A DNA stretch of 64,000 bases from the NCBI GenBank assembly GCA_030603445.1, contig JAUVXU010000002.1, forward strand, positions 87,019 to 151,018, read 5' to 3'. Origin of the DNA: Methanomicrobia archaeon. GTDB taxonomy: Archaea > Methanobacteriota_B > Thermococci > Methanofastidiosales > NM3. How positions within the stretch are numbered: position 1 is the stretch's first letter; every line of letters starts with the position of its first letter. Under the pieces are notes generated by a model that saw only the letters and a program-made list of their open reading frames with translations, ran no database searches and had not been told where the DNA came from. Shown one piece after another: positions 15,973 to 25,738 of the stretch. A program made the translations under genes and the position numbers.

Positions 15973-17700
15973 TTATCTTCCATAATATATTGAATTTTTC
16001 CTGCACTTTTCTAAACATTTTCCGCATCCTATGCACTCGCCCTTGCCTGACACCAAATCCCTATTCATAGGGCATATCTTGTTGCAAAGCTGGCATGAAT
16101 TGCAACTTTTCTTATCAACACGCACATTGAAAATAGAGATATGCTCACCAAGCCATAAAAGTGCCCCAAGAGGGCATGCAAAACGGCAAAATGCCCTTTC
16201 AACAAACAATGATACAAGCACCAGCAGTATTGTAAGTAACCCAAAAACATCCCATGAAAACGTTAAGTAGAATATGTTGAAAAATGGGTCATACTCGCAA
16301 AATACTGCCCTAGATGCTACTATAGCATAATACACCATTATACCAAGAACGAGAAACTTTCCATATCCTAAATAACGGGGGAGAGTATGCTTAGTTTTAA
16401 TTGGAAGCAGCTTTTTTCTAATATCATAAAGATACTGTTGAACGCCCCCAAAAATACATATCCACCCACAAAATACGCGACCAAACAGTACGGATGCTAC
16501 CAATGGGATTGCCACCAATATTATCCAATGAAATTCTATAGTGTCAAACAACAAAAAGTTCGTTAATGCACCAAGATGGCATATGCATGCATCAAGATAA
16601 AATCCAAAATATAAAAGGCTTAGTGCCATTGTAACGTATCTTAATTTATATTTACCCATAACAAAAAGTATTGTTGATATGGCAAGCATAAGCAAAAAAA
16701 CGATGTCAATACCTTGAATGTTAAATATTATATTCTTACTTGAGCTTTGATCCTCATATCCCTGATGTGTTGCATAAAATAGTGACTCAAGTAAAGATTG
16801 AAGATCCATCTTGTCGATACCATATTCATTCTTGAGTTCATATCCTGTTATGTCTGGAAGAACTTCTACGCCTAATGAAGATAATAACATGTCTTGTGGC
16901 ACACCATAATATGCTGCAATCTCTGTTAATGTCATTCCTTTAAGTGAGCTCCAAACAAAATCAGGCAATTCCAGTATAGAAGTAAATACCGTGCCTACAG
17001 TTATGGGGACGACTAGCTCAACAATTCCATAATCCAAACAATCGCGCCGCACTATAAGCTCACCAGAACCTTCTGTAATGCCTGTAACAGTCAGTGTCTT
17101 CTCATATATCCCGCCATCAATATCTGTCCACGGTGCCTGGGAGAATAATTTAACATTCTCTGGAATTATCATTTCTGTGTCATATATCGACACGTTGCAA
17201 TCTGCATGTGACGTGTCAACTGTAAATGTGAAAGTAGCTGAACTGCCGATATTTATAAAAGCCGTTTTCGGACTTACAAACAACAACCCTTCTCCATTTG
17301 GAATTTGCGAAGATTCTACAGTAATAGCCATTTTCTTTTGCAACAGGCCAAATCTAGGGCAGGCACGCTCAACAACAACATAATCGCTTCCTTCCACAAC
17401 GCCAGAAAGCACAATAGTTTTTACATATACATTTGAATCTTTTTGTATCCAGGAGGATTGGGACCTTATATTCACAATTGGGGGGATATATATAATTGTG
17501 TCATCAAGTGTAAGTGGGCAATATGAATGCAGGACAGTTATCTGTACCGTAAACATGACATCTTCCCCAATAGCCATAACTACACTAGATGGATCAAGAA
17601 TTATCTCGTTATCAAGATCAGCGCCAGCAATTTCTGCGGTTGATGCGAAAAATAGAATTGCAAAAATCAATACCCCTATCCTTTTTTCCAAAATAAACAC
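15973..17700 (-). CDS. Membrane-bound NapH/CcoG-like ferredoxin with duplicated extracytoplasmic domains
   Basis: 575 residues. A signal peptide (1-26) is followed by two tandem beta-rich domains of about 107 residues, each with a cysteine pair 53 residues apart (C61/C114 and C168/C221). A helical linker (GMTLTEIAAYYGVPQDML) and about six membrane helices follow. The membrane part carries FCGWICIFGG and FCRFACPLGALL, the NapH/CcoG signature. The C-terminus has two ferredoxin motifs, CNSCQLCNKICP and CIGCGKCLEKC, in the cytoplasm. It probably moves electrons across the membrane to an unknown acceptor. The start is GTG. It lies 3 bases after the upstream gene on this strand. Confidence 0.78.
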   Translation of the reverse strand: MFILEKRIGVLIFAILFFASTAEIAGADLDNEIILDPSSVVMAIGEDVMFTVQITVLHSYCPLTLDDTIIYIPPIVNIRSQSSWIQKDSNVYVKTIVLSGVVEGSDYVVVERACPRFGLLQKKMAITVESSQIPNGEGLLFVSPKTAFINIGSSATFTFTVDTSHADCNVSIYDTEMIIPENVKLFSQAPWTDIDGGIYEKTLTVTGITEGSGELIVRRDCLDYGIVELVVPITVGTVFTSILELPDFVWSSLKGMTLTEIAAYYGVPQDMLLSSLGVEVLPDITGYELKNEYGIDKMDLQSLLESLFYATHQGYEDQSSSKNIIFNIQGIDIVFLLMLAISTILFVMGKYKLRYVTMALSLLYFGFYLDACICHLGALTNFLLFDTIEFHWIILVAIPLVASVLFGRVFCGWICIFGGVQQYLYDIRKKLLPIKTKHTLPRYLGYGKFLVLGIMVYYAIVASRAVFCEYDPFFNIFYLTFSWDVFGLLTILLVLVSLFVERAFCRFACPLGALLWLGEHISIFNVRVDKKSCNSCQLCNKICPMNRDLVSGKGECIGCGKCLEKCRKNSIYYGR

Positions 17701-17703
17701 GAC

Positions 17704-18207
17704 CTACTGCTCAAACACTGGGATCTTATCTTCATCATTGAACTTTGAAAATGTGAATACCCCGTCCTCATCGTAAACCAGTTCAAATTCTTGTATATCT
17801 GGGATTTGACAGTAAAATCTATAGATATATTGTATATCTCCTTTATAGATGGTGTAAGTCTTGTCCTTGGTAAATATAACAAATTCTTCATGTTTAGGGT
17901 AAAAGCGTACTTTAAGTATGTCTTTTTGGTCGATATTCTCTATGCCTGGTGCATATTGCGACAGTAAATGAAGATTAGTCTTACTGCATAAGTCATAGTA
18001 TATTAGTTTACATATTGTAACGTTCCTATAGTACTGCTCACCCCGATCCAAATCTAAGAACGAGGAGTAATAGTTTACACGCCCCCTAATTTCAATATCT
18101 TGTGATAAGGCAATGGATTTTTCTTGTAAAGGCCCATCATTTTTCAAGAATTCTAGCAAATCCTCGACTTTACCAAGTATTGCAGTTTTGTTTCTTGGCA
18201 CTGCCAT
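17704..18207 (-). CDS. Conserved-looking hypothetical protein upstream of the membrane ferredoxin
   Basis: A soluble 167-residue protein with no motif I recognise. It is rich in tyrosine and aspartate in its second half (YRFYCQIPDIQEFELVYDED), with a beta-rich look. No signal peptide or membrane helix is seen. It ends 3 bases before the membrane ferredoxin gene and is likely cotranscribed with it, so a linked role is possible. It is divergent from argF. Confidence 0.6.
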   Translation of the reverse strand: MAVPRNKTAILGKVEDLLEFLKNDGPLQEKSIALSQDIEIRGRVNYYSSFLDLDRGEQYYRNVTICKLIYYDLCSKTNLHLLSQYAPGIENIDQKDILKVRFYPKHEEFVIFTKDKTYTIYKGDIQYIYRFYCQIPDIQEFELVYDEDGVFTFSKFNDEDKIPVFEQ

Positions 18208-18249
18208 AGTGTTATGTCATCCAAAGGCTAAAAATACTTTTTGGATAAG

Positions 18250-18263
18250 TTTTATATTTATAT
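18250..18263 (+). promoter_or_regulatory. TATA box upstream of argF leader
   Basis: TTTTATATTTATATAAAAAC supplies a TATA element about 25-30 bases before the argF leader hairpin begins at 18281. Transcription would therefore start at about 18280 and include the whole hairpin. Confidence 0.45.
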
Positions 18264-18280
18264 AAAAACACATCTTCTTG

Positions 18281-18340
18281 CATGTGAAAGGTTCTAGAGG
18301 TTATCACCATAGTTTCCGACTCTCAAGAACTTTTCACATG
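18281..18340 (+). promoter_or_regulatory. Long hairpin in the argF leader
   Basis: 18281-18295 (CATGTGAAAGGTTCT) pairs with 18326-18340 (AGAACTTTTCACATG) over 15 bases with one G-U pair. An inner AGAG (18296-18299) pairs with CTCT (18320-18323). The structure ends about 10 bases before the argF ribosome site AGGGGAG. The same stretch is an open frame continuous with argF, with five arginine codons in 28. It may control argF expression; no known riboswitch class fits. Confidence 0.5.
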
Positions 18341-18361
18341 TACCTTAGGGGAGTTCGTAAT

Positions 18362-19282
18362 ATGATCAAATGTTTTAAAGAAAGAGACTTCATATGCCTT
18401 AACGATTTTTCATGTGAAGAACTCTATTTTTACCTCCATATAGCACAACACATCAAGTATCAAACCAAATTAGGCCTATTCTCGTCTGTACTTAGAAACA
18501 AGAATCTTGCCATGATATTCCAAAAGCCATCCCTTAGGACAAGAACATCATTTCAGATAGGTATGAATCAACTAGGTGGTTCTGCATTATATATAAGCCC
18601 AAACGAGATACAACTTGGGAAACGCGAATCCACTAAAGATGTAGCTTGTGTTTTATCCGGATATGTTGATGGGATAATGGCCAGAGTATTTTCCCATGAA
18701 GATATATTAGATCTAGCAGAACATGCGAACGTTCCTGTCATAAATGGCCTCTCAGACCTACTGCACCCTTGCCAGGCCCTGGCAGACTATCTTACAATAT
18801 TAGAGCATTTTGGACGCATACAAGGGCTTACGCTTTGTTATGTTGGGGATGGAAACAATGTGTGCCATTCACTAATGTATGGCGCCTCCAAATTTGGGGT
18901 AAATATGAAAGTAGCATGCCCAAAAGGATACGAACCAGACAAAAAAGTGCAAAAAGAAGCTGGTGCAAATGGATTGTCACTTACTATAACAAACGACCCT
19001 ATTGAAGGCGTATGCGGGGCAGATATAGTATACACAGACACATGGACGTCAATGGGACAGGAAAAAGAACATGATAAACGGCTAAGAACATTTATTGATT
19101 TTCAGCTTTCATCAGAACTATTGGCACACGCAAAAGACGATCATATCGTTATGCATTGCCTTCCTGCACACAGGGGCGAGGAAATAACTGACGAAGTCAT
19201 AGATGGCCCACACTCTGTTGTGTATGAGGAAGCTGAAAATAGATTACATGCACAAAAAGCAATACTTGCATTGAATCTATAA
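18362..19282 (+). CDS. argF: Ornithine carbamoyltransferase
   Basis: This 306-residue enzyme joins carbamoyl phosphate and ornithine to citrulline in arginine synthesis. Carbamoyl phosphate-binding [16 protein letters not shown] and the catalytic [11 protein letters not shown] are all present. DTWTSMGQE is the ornithine-binding loop type, which separates it from aspartate carbamoyltransferase. The start at 18362 has AGGGGAG upstream and gives the usual family length. The frame is open upstream to an ATG at 18278, across the leader hairpin; that extension is not family-like. No other arg genes are nearby. Confidence 0.93.
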   Translation: MIKCFKERDFICLNDFSCEELYFYLHIAQHIKYQTKLGLFSSVLRNKNLAMIFQKPSLRTRTSFQIGMNQLGGSALYISPNEIQLGKRESTKDVACVLSGYVDGIMARVFSHEDILDLAEHANVPVINGLSDLLHPCQALADYLTILEHFGRIQGLTLCYVGDGNNVCHSLMYGASKFGVNMKVACPKGYEPDKKVQKEAGANGLSLTITNDPIEGVCGADIVYTDTWTSMGQEKEHDKRLRTFIDFQLSSELLAHAKDDHIVMHCLPAHRGEEITDEVIDGPHSVVYEEAENRLHAQKAILALNL

Positions 19283-19307
19283 AATAATAAGAGAAAGGAA
19301 TAAAAAA

Positions 19308-19324
19308 CAGCGATACTCTCGCTG
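19308..19324. terminator. Small hairpin between convergent argF and coiled-coil gene
   Basis: CAGCGA and TCGCTG pair around a five-base loop in the 67-base gap between the convergent genes. It is a candidate terminator, weakly supported because no strong T-run follows. Confidence 0.3.
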
Positions 19325-19349
19325 ATAAATATGAAAGCACATTCTGTTT

Positions 19350-20558
19350 TTATATATTTATACGAAGAGTATCCAACTTATGTTCAACGTATTCTAGTAT
19401 CTGTGTGGCCTGTTGTGATTCTTCCTTAGATATCATATCATTGCGTACTAAACTATAGAATGTGTTTAGCAAGCTTGAGTATTTCTCATAAAGCAGGAAA
19501 TATTGGGGCGGGGATGCAGTATTAACATTTTCTGTAAAAAGCCGGAGATCGTTTAAGTATTCCTTCCAGAAAACACGTATGCCAAAGTACTCGTCCTTTT
19601 TCTTTTTCTCCTCTGTATCATACTGCTTTCGAATCTCTCTTTTTGATTCATTCTTTAGTTTGTCCATCTTTTCCTTGCAAAGATAAAGATTGTTTTTAAG
19701 AGATGTCAAAGTTGATTTTTCCAAATTATCCTTTATTGAATTATACGTCTCAACAATTGCCCTATATTCGTGGTAAAGTGTTTCAAAATCCTTTGATCCT
19801 GAATGTTTTAAAAACTCCCCGATACGCTTTTCCAGTAACTCATACTCTTCCTTTGCCTTATGTACTTTTATCACTGAGAGAATTCTGTTTTCAAATTCTT
19901 CCAAACGTTTTGTAACTACCATCTCATATGTTGGATTTCCCTGGGGCAAGCTTTTCTTTTTTTCAATTAGAACGTTATAATCATATTGTGCCCTTTCAGG
20001 ATCTTTTTCTATCTGGGGCCTGGTATAACGGCGTAAATTTTTGTCAAGCTCTGTAAGAAATCCTTCAAGCAGTGTTTTTTCGTTTTGTTTTTTATAATTT
20101 TCTTGAACCGAATTAATAAGCTCTCTAAAGGAAGAGATATTATGTTCAATATTGCCCCTAATTTCAAAATCTGTGTTAAATGGCAATACGGAAGCAGTTT
20201 TTTCCAATAATAATAGCATTAGTTGTGAGTTCTCAATATTTTGACTTATGTAAGCTAGAGAATATTTACGTAGCACTTTTTCCGTTTTTTCAAATAAATC
20301 TTGGGCAATATCTTTAGTAGGTTTAAGTATTACACTGTCTTCTTGTGCTATTACTTCTTCAGTGTCTTGCATCGCAGATTCCTCAAGATTATGTGTTTCC
20401 TTTTCATCAGGAGACTCCATGGTTTGGATAACACTAGGTTCTTCTTCGGATAATTGTTCAGTACTTTCGAGCATTTTTTCTTTTTTTTCTATTAAATCCT
20501 GCTCTTCTTTCAAAATCCGTATATATTCCTTTATATCCTGTCCTACCTCTTCAGCCAT
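19350..20558 (-). CDS. Coiled-coil protein of unknown function
   Basis: About 402 residues, mostly alpha-helical. The N-terminal 85 residues are acidic and serine/threonine-rich (TEQLSEEEPSVIQTMESPDE). Several coiled-coil segments follow (KKNRREIR-like basic stretches; KESQQATQILEYVEHKLDTL at the end). There is no membrane segment or enzymatic motif. The ATG at 20558 follows AGGTAGGTG. It is the third coiled-coil gene within 7 kb. Function unknown. Confidence 0.65.
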   Translation of the reverse strand: MAEEVGQDIKEYIRILKEEQDLIEKKEKMLESTEQLSEEEPSVIQTMESPDEKETHNLEESAMQDTEEVIAQEDSVILKPTKDIAQDLFEKTEKVLRKYSLAYISQNIENSQLMLLLLEKTASVLPFNTDFEIRGNIEHNISSFRELINSVQENYKKQNEKTLLEGFLTELDKNLRRYTRPQIEKDPERAQYDYNVLIEKKKSLPQGNPTYEMVVTKRLEEFENRILSVIKVHKAKEEYELLEKRIGEFLKHSGSKDFETLYHEYRAIVETYNSIKDNLEKSTLTSLKNNLYLCKEKMDKLKNESKREIRKQYDTEEKKKKDEYFGIRVFWKEYLNDLRLFTENVNTASPPQYFLLYEKYSSLLNTFYSLVRNDMISKEESQQATQILEYVEHKLDTLRINI

Positions 20559-20708
20559 TGGCACCTACCTTTGCTCTACTTTTTTCAAATCTTTTATATA
20601 TAACTTTCTATTTCTAGGAGATATAATGGCAAAAACATGAAATAAATAATTAAAAAATGGGAAAATGAAAAGAATTTTAAAGGCGGAAACTCTTCTAATA
20701 TAGATACA

Positions 20709-22370
20709 ATGGAATTCTCTAAGCTCTGTGAAACATTCAAACTTTTTGAAAAAACTACAAGCCGGCTTGAAAAAACAGAAATACTTACTATACTGCTCAA
20801 AGACCTTGAAAATAAAGAATTAGAAATAACGATACAGTTCGTTCTAGGAAGCATCTTTCCAAACTGGTCTGCGCAAAAGATAGGAATTGGAGAAAAACTA
20901 ATTATAAAAGTAGTTTCTGACATCACAGGGATATCTGAAAAGGAGATATTATTATTCCTAAAAGAAACAGGAGATATTGGTTGTTCTATTGAAAAAGCAA
21001 TGGAACAGAAAAAACAGGTGTTTTTTCTCTCAGAATCATTAACTTTATCCCGGGTCTACAATGATTTATTGAAACTTTCAAACTATGAAGGAAAAAGAAG
21101 CCAAGAGAAAAAAATTAGAATTCTATCTGGCCTGTTAACCAATGCATCGCCCATAGAAGCAAGATACCTATCAAGAATACTTGTAGAGACGATGCGAACA
21201 GGTGTTGCAGAAGGCATTGTACGTGATGCTATAGCTAAGACTAATAACCTACCCTCCTCCAAAGTTGAAAAAGCCTATATGGTTTCAAATGATATGGGGC
21301 TTGTCGCTAGGATGGCTCGTGAAGGCGAAGAAGCGCTGTCCTCCCTATCACTTAAGATTTTTAGACCTATAAAAATGATGGCAGCACAAAAAGTAGCCAC
21401 CATTGCTGAAGGGTCCAAGATTGTTGGATTGCCCTGTGCCATTGAATACAAGTATGATGGATTCAGAATGCAAATCCATAAAAAAGGCAAAAAAATAAAG
21501 ATATTTACACGCAGATTAGAGGATGTAACAGCACAATTCAAAGATGTCGTGGATGCTATCGAGAAGAGTGTAATAGATGAGTGTATCATCGAGGGCGAAA
21601 CCATAGGCGTATCACATAATGGAAAATGGTTGCCTTTTCAAAAGATATCAAGAAGAATAAAAAGGAAGTATGATATCGATGAAATCATTGAAAAAATACC
21701 TGTGATGACAAATATTTTTGATATTTTATACCATAATGGCAACTCGCTAATCGATACGCCGTTTAAAGAACGCCGAAGGATCCTAGAAACGGTCATAACA
21801 CCTGTTGAAGGAAAACTAGTCCTCTCAAAGATGATAATTACGGACAATGAAAATGAAGCAAATGCCTTCTTTAGCGAGTCCTTATCAAAAGGGAACGAGG
21901 GCATCATGCTAAAAAACCTGGAAAGCCCCTATGTGCCAGGATTAAGAGTAGGTAATATGCTCAAGATGAAATCTGTTCTTGAAAGTCTTGATTGTATCAT
22001 TATTGGTGCCGAATGGGGCACAGGTAGAAGAGCAAACCTCATGGGGACCTTCCTACTAGCCATATTGGATGAAGATGGGAAAACTGTTCCAATCGGAAAG
22101 GTCGCAACTGGTATCACTGATGAATTATTAGAAACTCTTACAACAAAACTAACACCTTTGGTAGAGTATGAAAAAGGAAGAGAATTAAAAATAAAACCAG
22201 ATCTTGTAGTGGAAGTCGCTTATGAGGAAATACAAAAAAGCCCCACTTATGAAAGCGGCTTCGCATTAAGATTCCCTCGCCTTATACGACTAAGAGAAGA
22301 CAAGGGGCCAGAAGATGCTGATACCATACTGCGTGTCTTTGAAATTTACGAGTCAGACGACAGGTACTAA
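20709..22370 (+). CDS. lig: ATP-dependent DNA ligase (archaeal)
   Basis: This 553-residue archaeal LigI-type ligase joins Okazaki fragments. Residues 1-200 form the DNA-binding domain. Motif I is EYKYDGFRMQIHK at about 245, with the AMP-accepting lysine in KYDG. Further motifs seen are EGETIG (III) and EGIMLKNLESPY (IV), with KMKSVLESLDCIIIG (V) leading into the OB domain. The C-terminal segment KSPTYESGFALRFPRLIRLREDK carries the conserved RFPR of motif VI. The length fits. No ribosome site is seen; translation may be leaderless. Confidence 0.95.
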   Translation: MEFSKLCETFKLFEKTTSRLEKTEILTILLKDLENKELEITIQFVLGSIFPNWSAQKIGIGEKLIIKVVSDITGISEKEILLFLKETGDIGCSIEKAMEQKKQVFFLSESLTLSRVYNDLLKLSNYEGKRSQEKKIRILSGLLTNASPIEARYLSRILVETMRTGVAEGIVRDAIAKTNNLPSSKVEKAYMVSNDMGLVARMAREGEEALSSLSLKIFRPIKMMAAQKVATIAEGSKIVGLPCAIEYKYDGFRMQIHKKGKKIKIFTRRLEDVTAQFKDVVDAIEKSVIDECIIEGETIGVSHNGKWLPFQKISRRIKRKYDIDEIIEKIPVMTNIFDILYHNGNSLIDTPFKERRRILETVITPVEGKLVLSKMIITDNENEANAFFSESLSKGNEGIMLKNLESPYVPGLRVGNMLKMKSVLESLDCIIIGAEWGTGRRANLMGTFLLAILDEDGKTVPIGKVATGITDELLETLTTKLTPLVEYEKGRELKIKPDLVVEVAYEEIQKSPTYESGFALRFPRLIRLREDKGPEDADTILRVFEIYESDDRY

Positions 22371-22400
22371 AAAAAATTTATCCCCCGTACGTGTACATCC

Positions 22401-23330
22401 TTATGTTGGAATTTCCCGAACTATTATATATTCATTTTCAAAATCAGAAGGAAATTCTCCGATGTTCCATCCCTCTCCTGTTGTTTCCAAATAATAATAT
22501 TGTTTTCCATTATGCTCAACATACGATCCATCGCAATTTGTGCACCATACCCCTACAGCCATATGTGTCTCAAGTTCGAACAAAACGACATCATAACCTA
22601 TATAGTTGAGGAGTGCTGCAACAAGTATAGACGTATCTTCACAATCTCCTCCCCCATCTGCTATAGTTTCTACAGGATATTTAGGCCACTCATCATGGCC
22701 AGAACTAATGTCATCAGGATAATAAGGAAGGCCTTGTACAAATGAGATAACAAAATATATAGTCTCCCATTCAGTGTATTCTTCTTCAGAAGCAGTACCG
22801 GTAAGCTCATTTGAAATCAATTCCACAATGCCGCTTTCATCATCAACAACGTAGTACACGAAGTTCTCAACAGAATAACGTGGTTGCTGATTATAATAAT
22901 TATATGTCGACTTTGGTATTGTTAGTTCATATGTCCATTCATAATCCCCGTAGTCCCAATTAAACACTCTAATATAGTTACCCTGCTCGTTTGGAGGATA
23001 TGTGGCAGGAGGTACTGTTGTCACAGGGCATCCCTTATTATCTGTACCGTAAAGATATGGGCATGAATCATAAATATCGGCCACACCATCCCCATCAGTG
23101 TCTTTTAAAGGGGGTGTGGCAACTGGAGTATCCTGCGACTCTGGGCATCCATGATTTTCAACAGTACCCCACTCATCTGGGCAATCGTCATATTTATCAG
23201 GAACTCCGTCCCAGTCCCTATCTTTTTCCTTTTCTGCTGTAGTCGCAGGTGGATTATCAGAACTAATACAACCCATACTAACTCCAAGCAACAAAAAGAT
23301 GATAATAAAAACAGCAACTTTGTTTTTCAT
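22401..23330 (-). CDS. Secreted lipoprotein with calcium-binding type-3 repeats and a transglutaminase-like domain
   Basis: 309 residues. A signal sequence ends in the lipobox-like SMGC (C21). Two thrombospondin type-3-like repeats follow ([38 protein letters not shown]), which usually bind calcium. From about 115 a transglutaminase-like cysteine-protease fold is seen with the triad [15 protein letters not shown] and YLETTGEGW (C, H, E). Such proteins are thought to act on other proteins or peptides outside the cell. Substrate unknown. It is a single gene, convergent with the ligase. Confidence 0.8.
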   Translation of the reverse strand: MKNKVAVFIIIFLLLGVSMGCISSDNPPATTAEKEKDRDWDGVPDKYDDCPDEWGTVENHGCPESQDTPVATPPLKDTDGDGVADIYDSCPYLYGTDNKGCPVTTVPPATYPPNEQGNYIRVFNWDYGDYEWTYELTIPKSTYNYYNQQPRYSVENFVYYVVDDESGIVELISNELTGTASEEEYTEWETIYFVISFVQGLPYYPDDISSGHDEWPKYPVETIADGGGDCEDTSILVAALLNYIGYDVVLFELETHMAVGVWCTNCDGSYVEHNGKQYYYLETTGEGWNIGEFPSDFENEYIIVREIPT

Positions 23331-23470
23331 AATTATTACTCCTAAAAAATATTTATACGATAATCATATATATTGTTTTTTATTATAATTAGCGTTTTAA
23401 CAAAGACATTTTAAAACAATACGCAACGCAAGTAGACAAAAAGAATAATTAGTGGTTAAAAAATATTTTA

Positions 23471-24247
23471 TCAATACGATTCGGTAATTTTATAATGAGA
23501 AATATCATCATAAAAGAGTATTTTCTTTCCAAAAACAAAATTATGTTTCTCAAAGGTATCTTTTATCTTGCGAATATCAGAGAATGTACGTGATATGTGA
23601 TATGGTATAATGATTGTTTCAGGCATCATCTCTTTTAAGATCAACAAATCATTTATGTGGGCGTGCATCCGCTCAGATGTCATATCATAGCGCTCGTCCA
23701 TAAAATACCTGCATTCTGATATTAGGATGGATGGCTCACGTGAAATTATGGCTTCACGATTCGCTTCATCTGATCCTAACCAGTCCCCTGTAACCATTAC
23801 AGTGAAGTCTGCTTGTTCATTGTTAATAAAAATAGCATTGTTTTGTATAGAATGTGTTAGTGGCACTGCCTCTATAGTTGTACCGTTTATATTAATCTTC
23901 TCTTTAGGTTTTACCGGCACCAACACGCGCTTGCCTTTAGAGTGATTCAAGTAAAGGTGATTGTGGATATCAAAAACAGTTGTGCAATCATCAACTGGGC
24001 TCTTATCATCTGGAGCAAATATTGTTATTTGTTCATCTTGTCTTAACAAGAAGTCCGCTCCGCCAGCCACTGAAGAACGAATATGATCAAAATGGAAATG
24101 TGTTAACCAATGAATATACTTATCACGTCGATTTGAGCATGACCCATCGATACTATAATATTTATCCATTATTCGAACTAGAACATTCGGGTGGTAAGGT
24201 GCATGAAACTCAACTTTTGCAATGCTCCCCCCAGTTCTATCACTCAT
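23471..24247 (-). CDS. Metallo-beta-lactamase-fold protein, RNase Z-like
   Basis: This 258-residue MBL-fold hydrolase has the zinc motif THFHFDHI, the later metal ligands MVTGDW and ISECRYF, and PYHISRTF near the end. The last resembles the H-x-S-x-R of RNase Z. It is shorter than typical tRNase Z (about 300) and lacks an obvious exosite arm, so it may process other nucleic acids. It could share the rpl10e transcript, since rpl10e lies just upstream on the same strand. Confidence 0.72.
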   Translation of the reverse strand: MSDRTGGSIAKVEFHAPYHPNVLVRIMDKYYSIDGSCSNRRDKYIHWLTHFHFDHIRSSVAGGADFLLRQDEQITIFAPDDKSPVDDCTTVFDIHNHLYLNHSKGKRVLVPVKPKEKININGTTIEAVPLTHSIQNNAIFINNEQADFTVMVTGDWLGSDEANREAIISREPSILISECRYFMDERYDMTSERMHAHINDLLILKEMMPETIIIPYHISRTFSDIRKIKDTFEKHNFVFGKKILFYDDISHYKITESY

Positions 24248-24332
24248 AGTAACTTACCCGTATTTTTTATTAGATATATTGCCACAAAATGACAAAGATA
24301 AAAATAATAAAAAAGAAAAAAATAATGAAACA

Positions 24333-24842
24333 TCAAGCAATTTGCTCGATAACGATCCTTACTTTTGCAGGAAGCTTATAACCTGCCTTTTTAAGGCCTT
24401 CCTTGGCTACAGGGATCTGATTCTTGTTCACATAAGCAGACGCTATCTTCTGGCCCCCTTTAACACGTGCGGCAAGCCCGACTGTCTTGCCAAATGAAAG
24501 GCGCATGCCATTTCCGTATCTATCTGCTTTATTCCCTGTTGCCATAGCATTCATTCTAAGAATTTGATGAGGGTAAGTTCGAATCTTTAAGTGGAATGTT
24601 TTTGCGCCAAGATTCTTTTCCAGATGTCTGTTAACAACAATTCTGGCTGCCTCAAGACAGTTATGTCTCAACTGTACGTCTTCATCAATAATAAGATGAA
24701 CTGCATAAGGAAACTCTTTATCCCTCGCCCCCATATCAAAATGAACAACTTTACATTGGGGAACACTGCGTACGTATTCCTTTCTGGTATATGAAGGACC
24801 ACTTATTTTTCTATCAATTTTACCTGGTCTCAATGAAGCCAT
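24333..24842 (-). CDS. rpl10e: Ribosomal protein L10e (uL16)
   Basis: This 169-residue 50S protein is the archaeal/eukaryal L10e form of uL16. It begins ASLRPGKIDRKISGPSYTRKEYV and ends VRIVIEQIA. The loop rich in RYGNGMRLSFGKTVGLAARV matches the conserved segment near the peptidyl transferase centre. The ATG at 24842 has GGTGAT four bases upstream, the most common ribosome-site geometry in this window. Confidence 0.95.
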   Translation of the reverse strand: MASLRPGKIDRKISGPSYTRKEYVRSVPQCKVVHFDMGARDKEFPYAVHLIIDEDVQLRHNCLEAARIVVNRHLEKNLGAKTFHLKIRTYPHQILRMNAMATGNKADRYGNGMRLSFGKTVGLAARVKGGQKIASAYVNKNQIPVAKEGLKKAGYKLPAKVRIVIEQIA

Positions 24843-24944
24843 AAATATCACCGTGATTTAGAGGAATTAAAAATAATTCCATATTTAAATGTTGTGGTTT
24901 TATAGCATATATTCCTAATTTCTTTATAAAGATTAAAACCAAGG

Positions 24945-25643
24945 TCATTGCAAGCGTAAAATTATCTTACGCAACACACCTTTTAATGTATATGCCTCGC
25001 GAGATGTGATAAAAGATCGCGATATTATTCTCCTAAATATAATCGATGCAAGTGCAATTCGATATTCTCTTTTGTCTATTTCATTTAGAATAATGTCAAA
25101 ATCCTTAAATATCATCTCTTTCTCTTCAAACGATGCCCCCTTAATTTTTATCTGCTTTGAAGGTGGTGTAACAGATAGTTTGAAAAGTTCATAAAATATT
25201 ATCGATGCTGCATGTGAAACGTTTAGTGTTTGATACTTCTTATTTGTTGGAATTGTTACAAGCATATCAGACATCTCTATCTCTTTATTTGTCAGCCCAG
25301 AAGACTCTCTTCCCAACACAATGCCCGTATTGCATTCAATAGCCATGGCCCCGCCAATATTTTCAGGTAAGAGAGCTATTCTTCGCACATTGTATTCATG
25401 ACCCGGCTCACACGATGTAGCCACAGAAAAATCCACCAATGAAAGGGCTTCGCGATATGAGCCAACTATAATTGCATTATCAATCACATCTCCTGCATTG
25501 CATGCCATCATGTACGCTTCGTCTGTTATATCGCAAGGATTGATAAGAATAAGGGGGCCTGTAATATTGAAATTACTCATACTTCGGGCCACAGAACCAA
25601 TATTGCCGGCTGATTCAGGCTCTACCATTATGCAAGAAATCAT
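24945..25643 (-). CDS. trmJ: tRNA (cytidine/uridine-2'-O)-methyltransferase TrmJ
   Basis: This 232-residue SPOUT (TrmH-type) methyltransferase has motif 1 PESAGNIGSVARSMSNF, motif 2 GIVLGRESSGLTNKEI, and motif 3 YQTLNVSHAASIIFYEL, which forms the trefoil-knot SAM site. Archaeal TrmJ methylates the ribose of C32 in tRNA. The start ATG at 25643 has no ribosome site; a TATA-like TTTTATACG about 25 bases upstream suggests a leaderless message. Confidence 0.88.
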   Translation of the reverse strand: MISCIMVEPESAGNIGSVARSMSNFNITGPLILINPCDITDEAYMMACNAGDVIDNAIIVGSYREALSLVDFSVATSCEPGHEYNVRRIALLPENIGGAMAIECNTGIVLGRESSGLTNKEIEMSDMLVTIPTNKKYQTLNVSHAASIIFYELFKLSVTPPSKQIKIKGASFEEKEMIFKDFDIILNEIDKREYRIALASIIFRRIISRSFITSREAYTLKGVLRKIILRLQ

Positions 25644-25738
25644 ATTACTATTATACCAAATACGTATAAAAGAGTTGTTAGTGGGTATGTGGCAAAGATA
25701 GAATTAATTATATAATTACAAAGCGATAGTAATATTTA

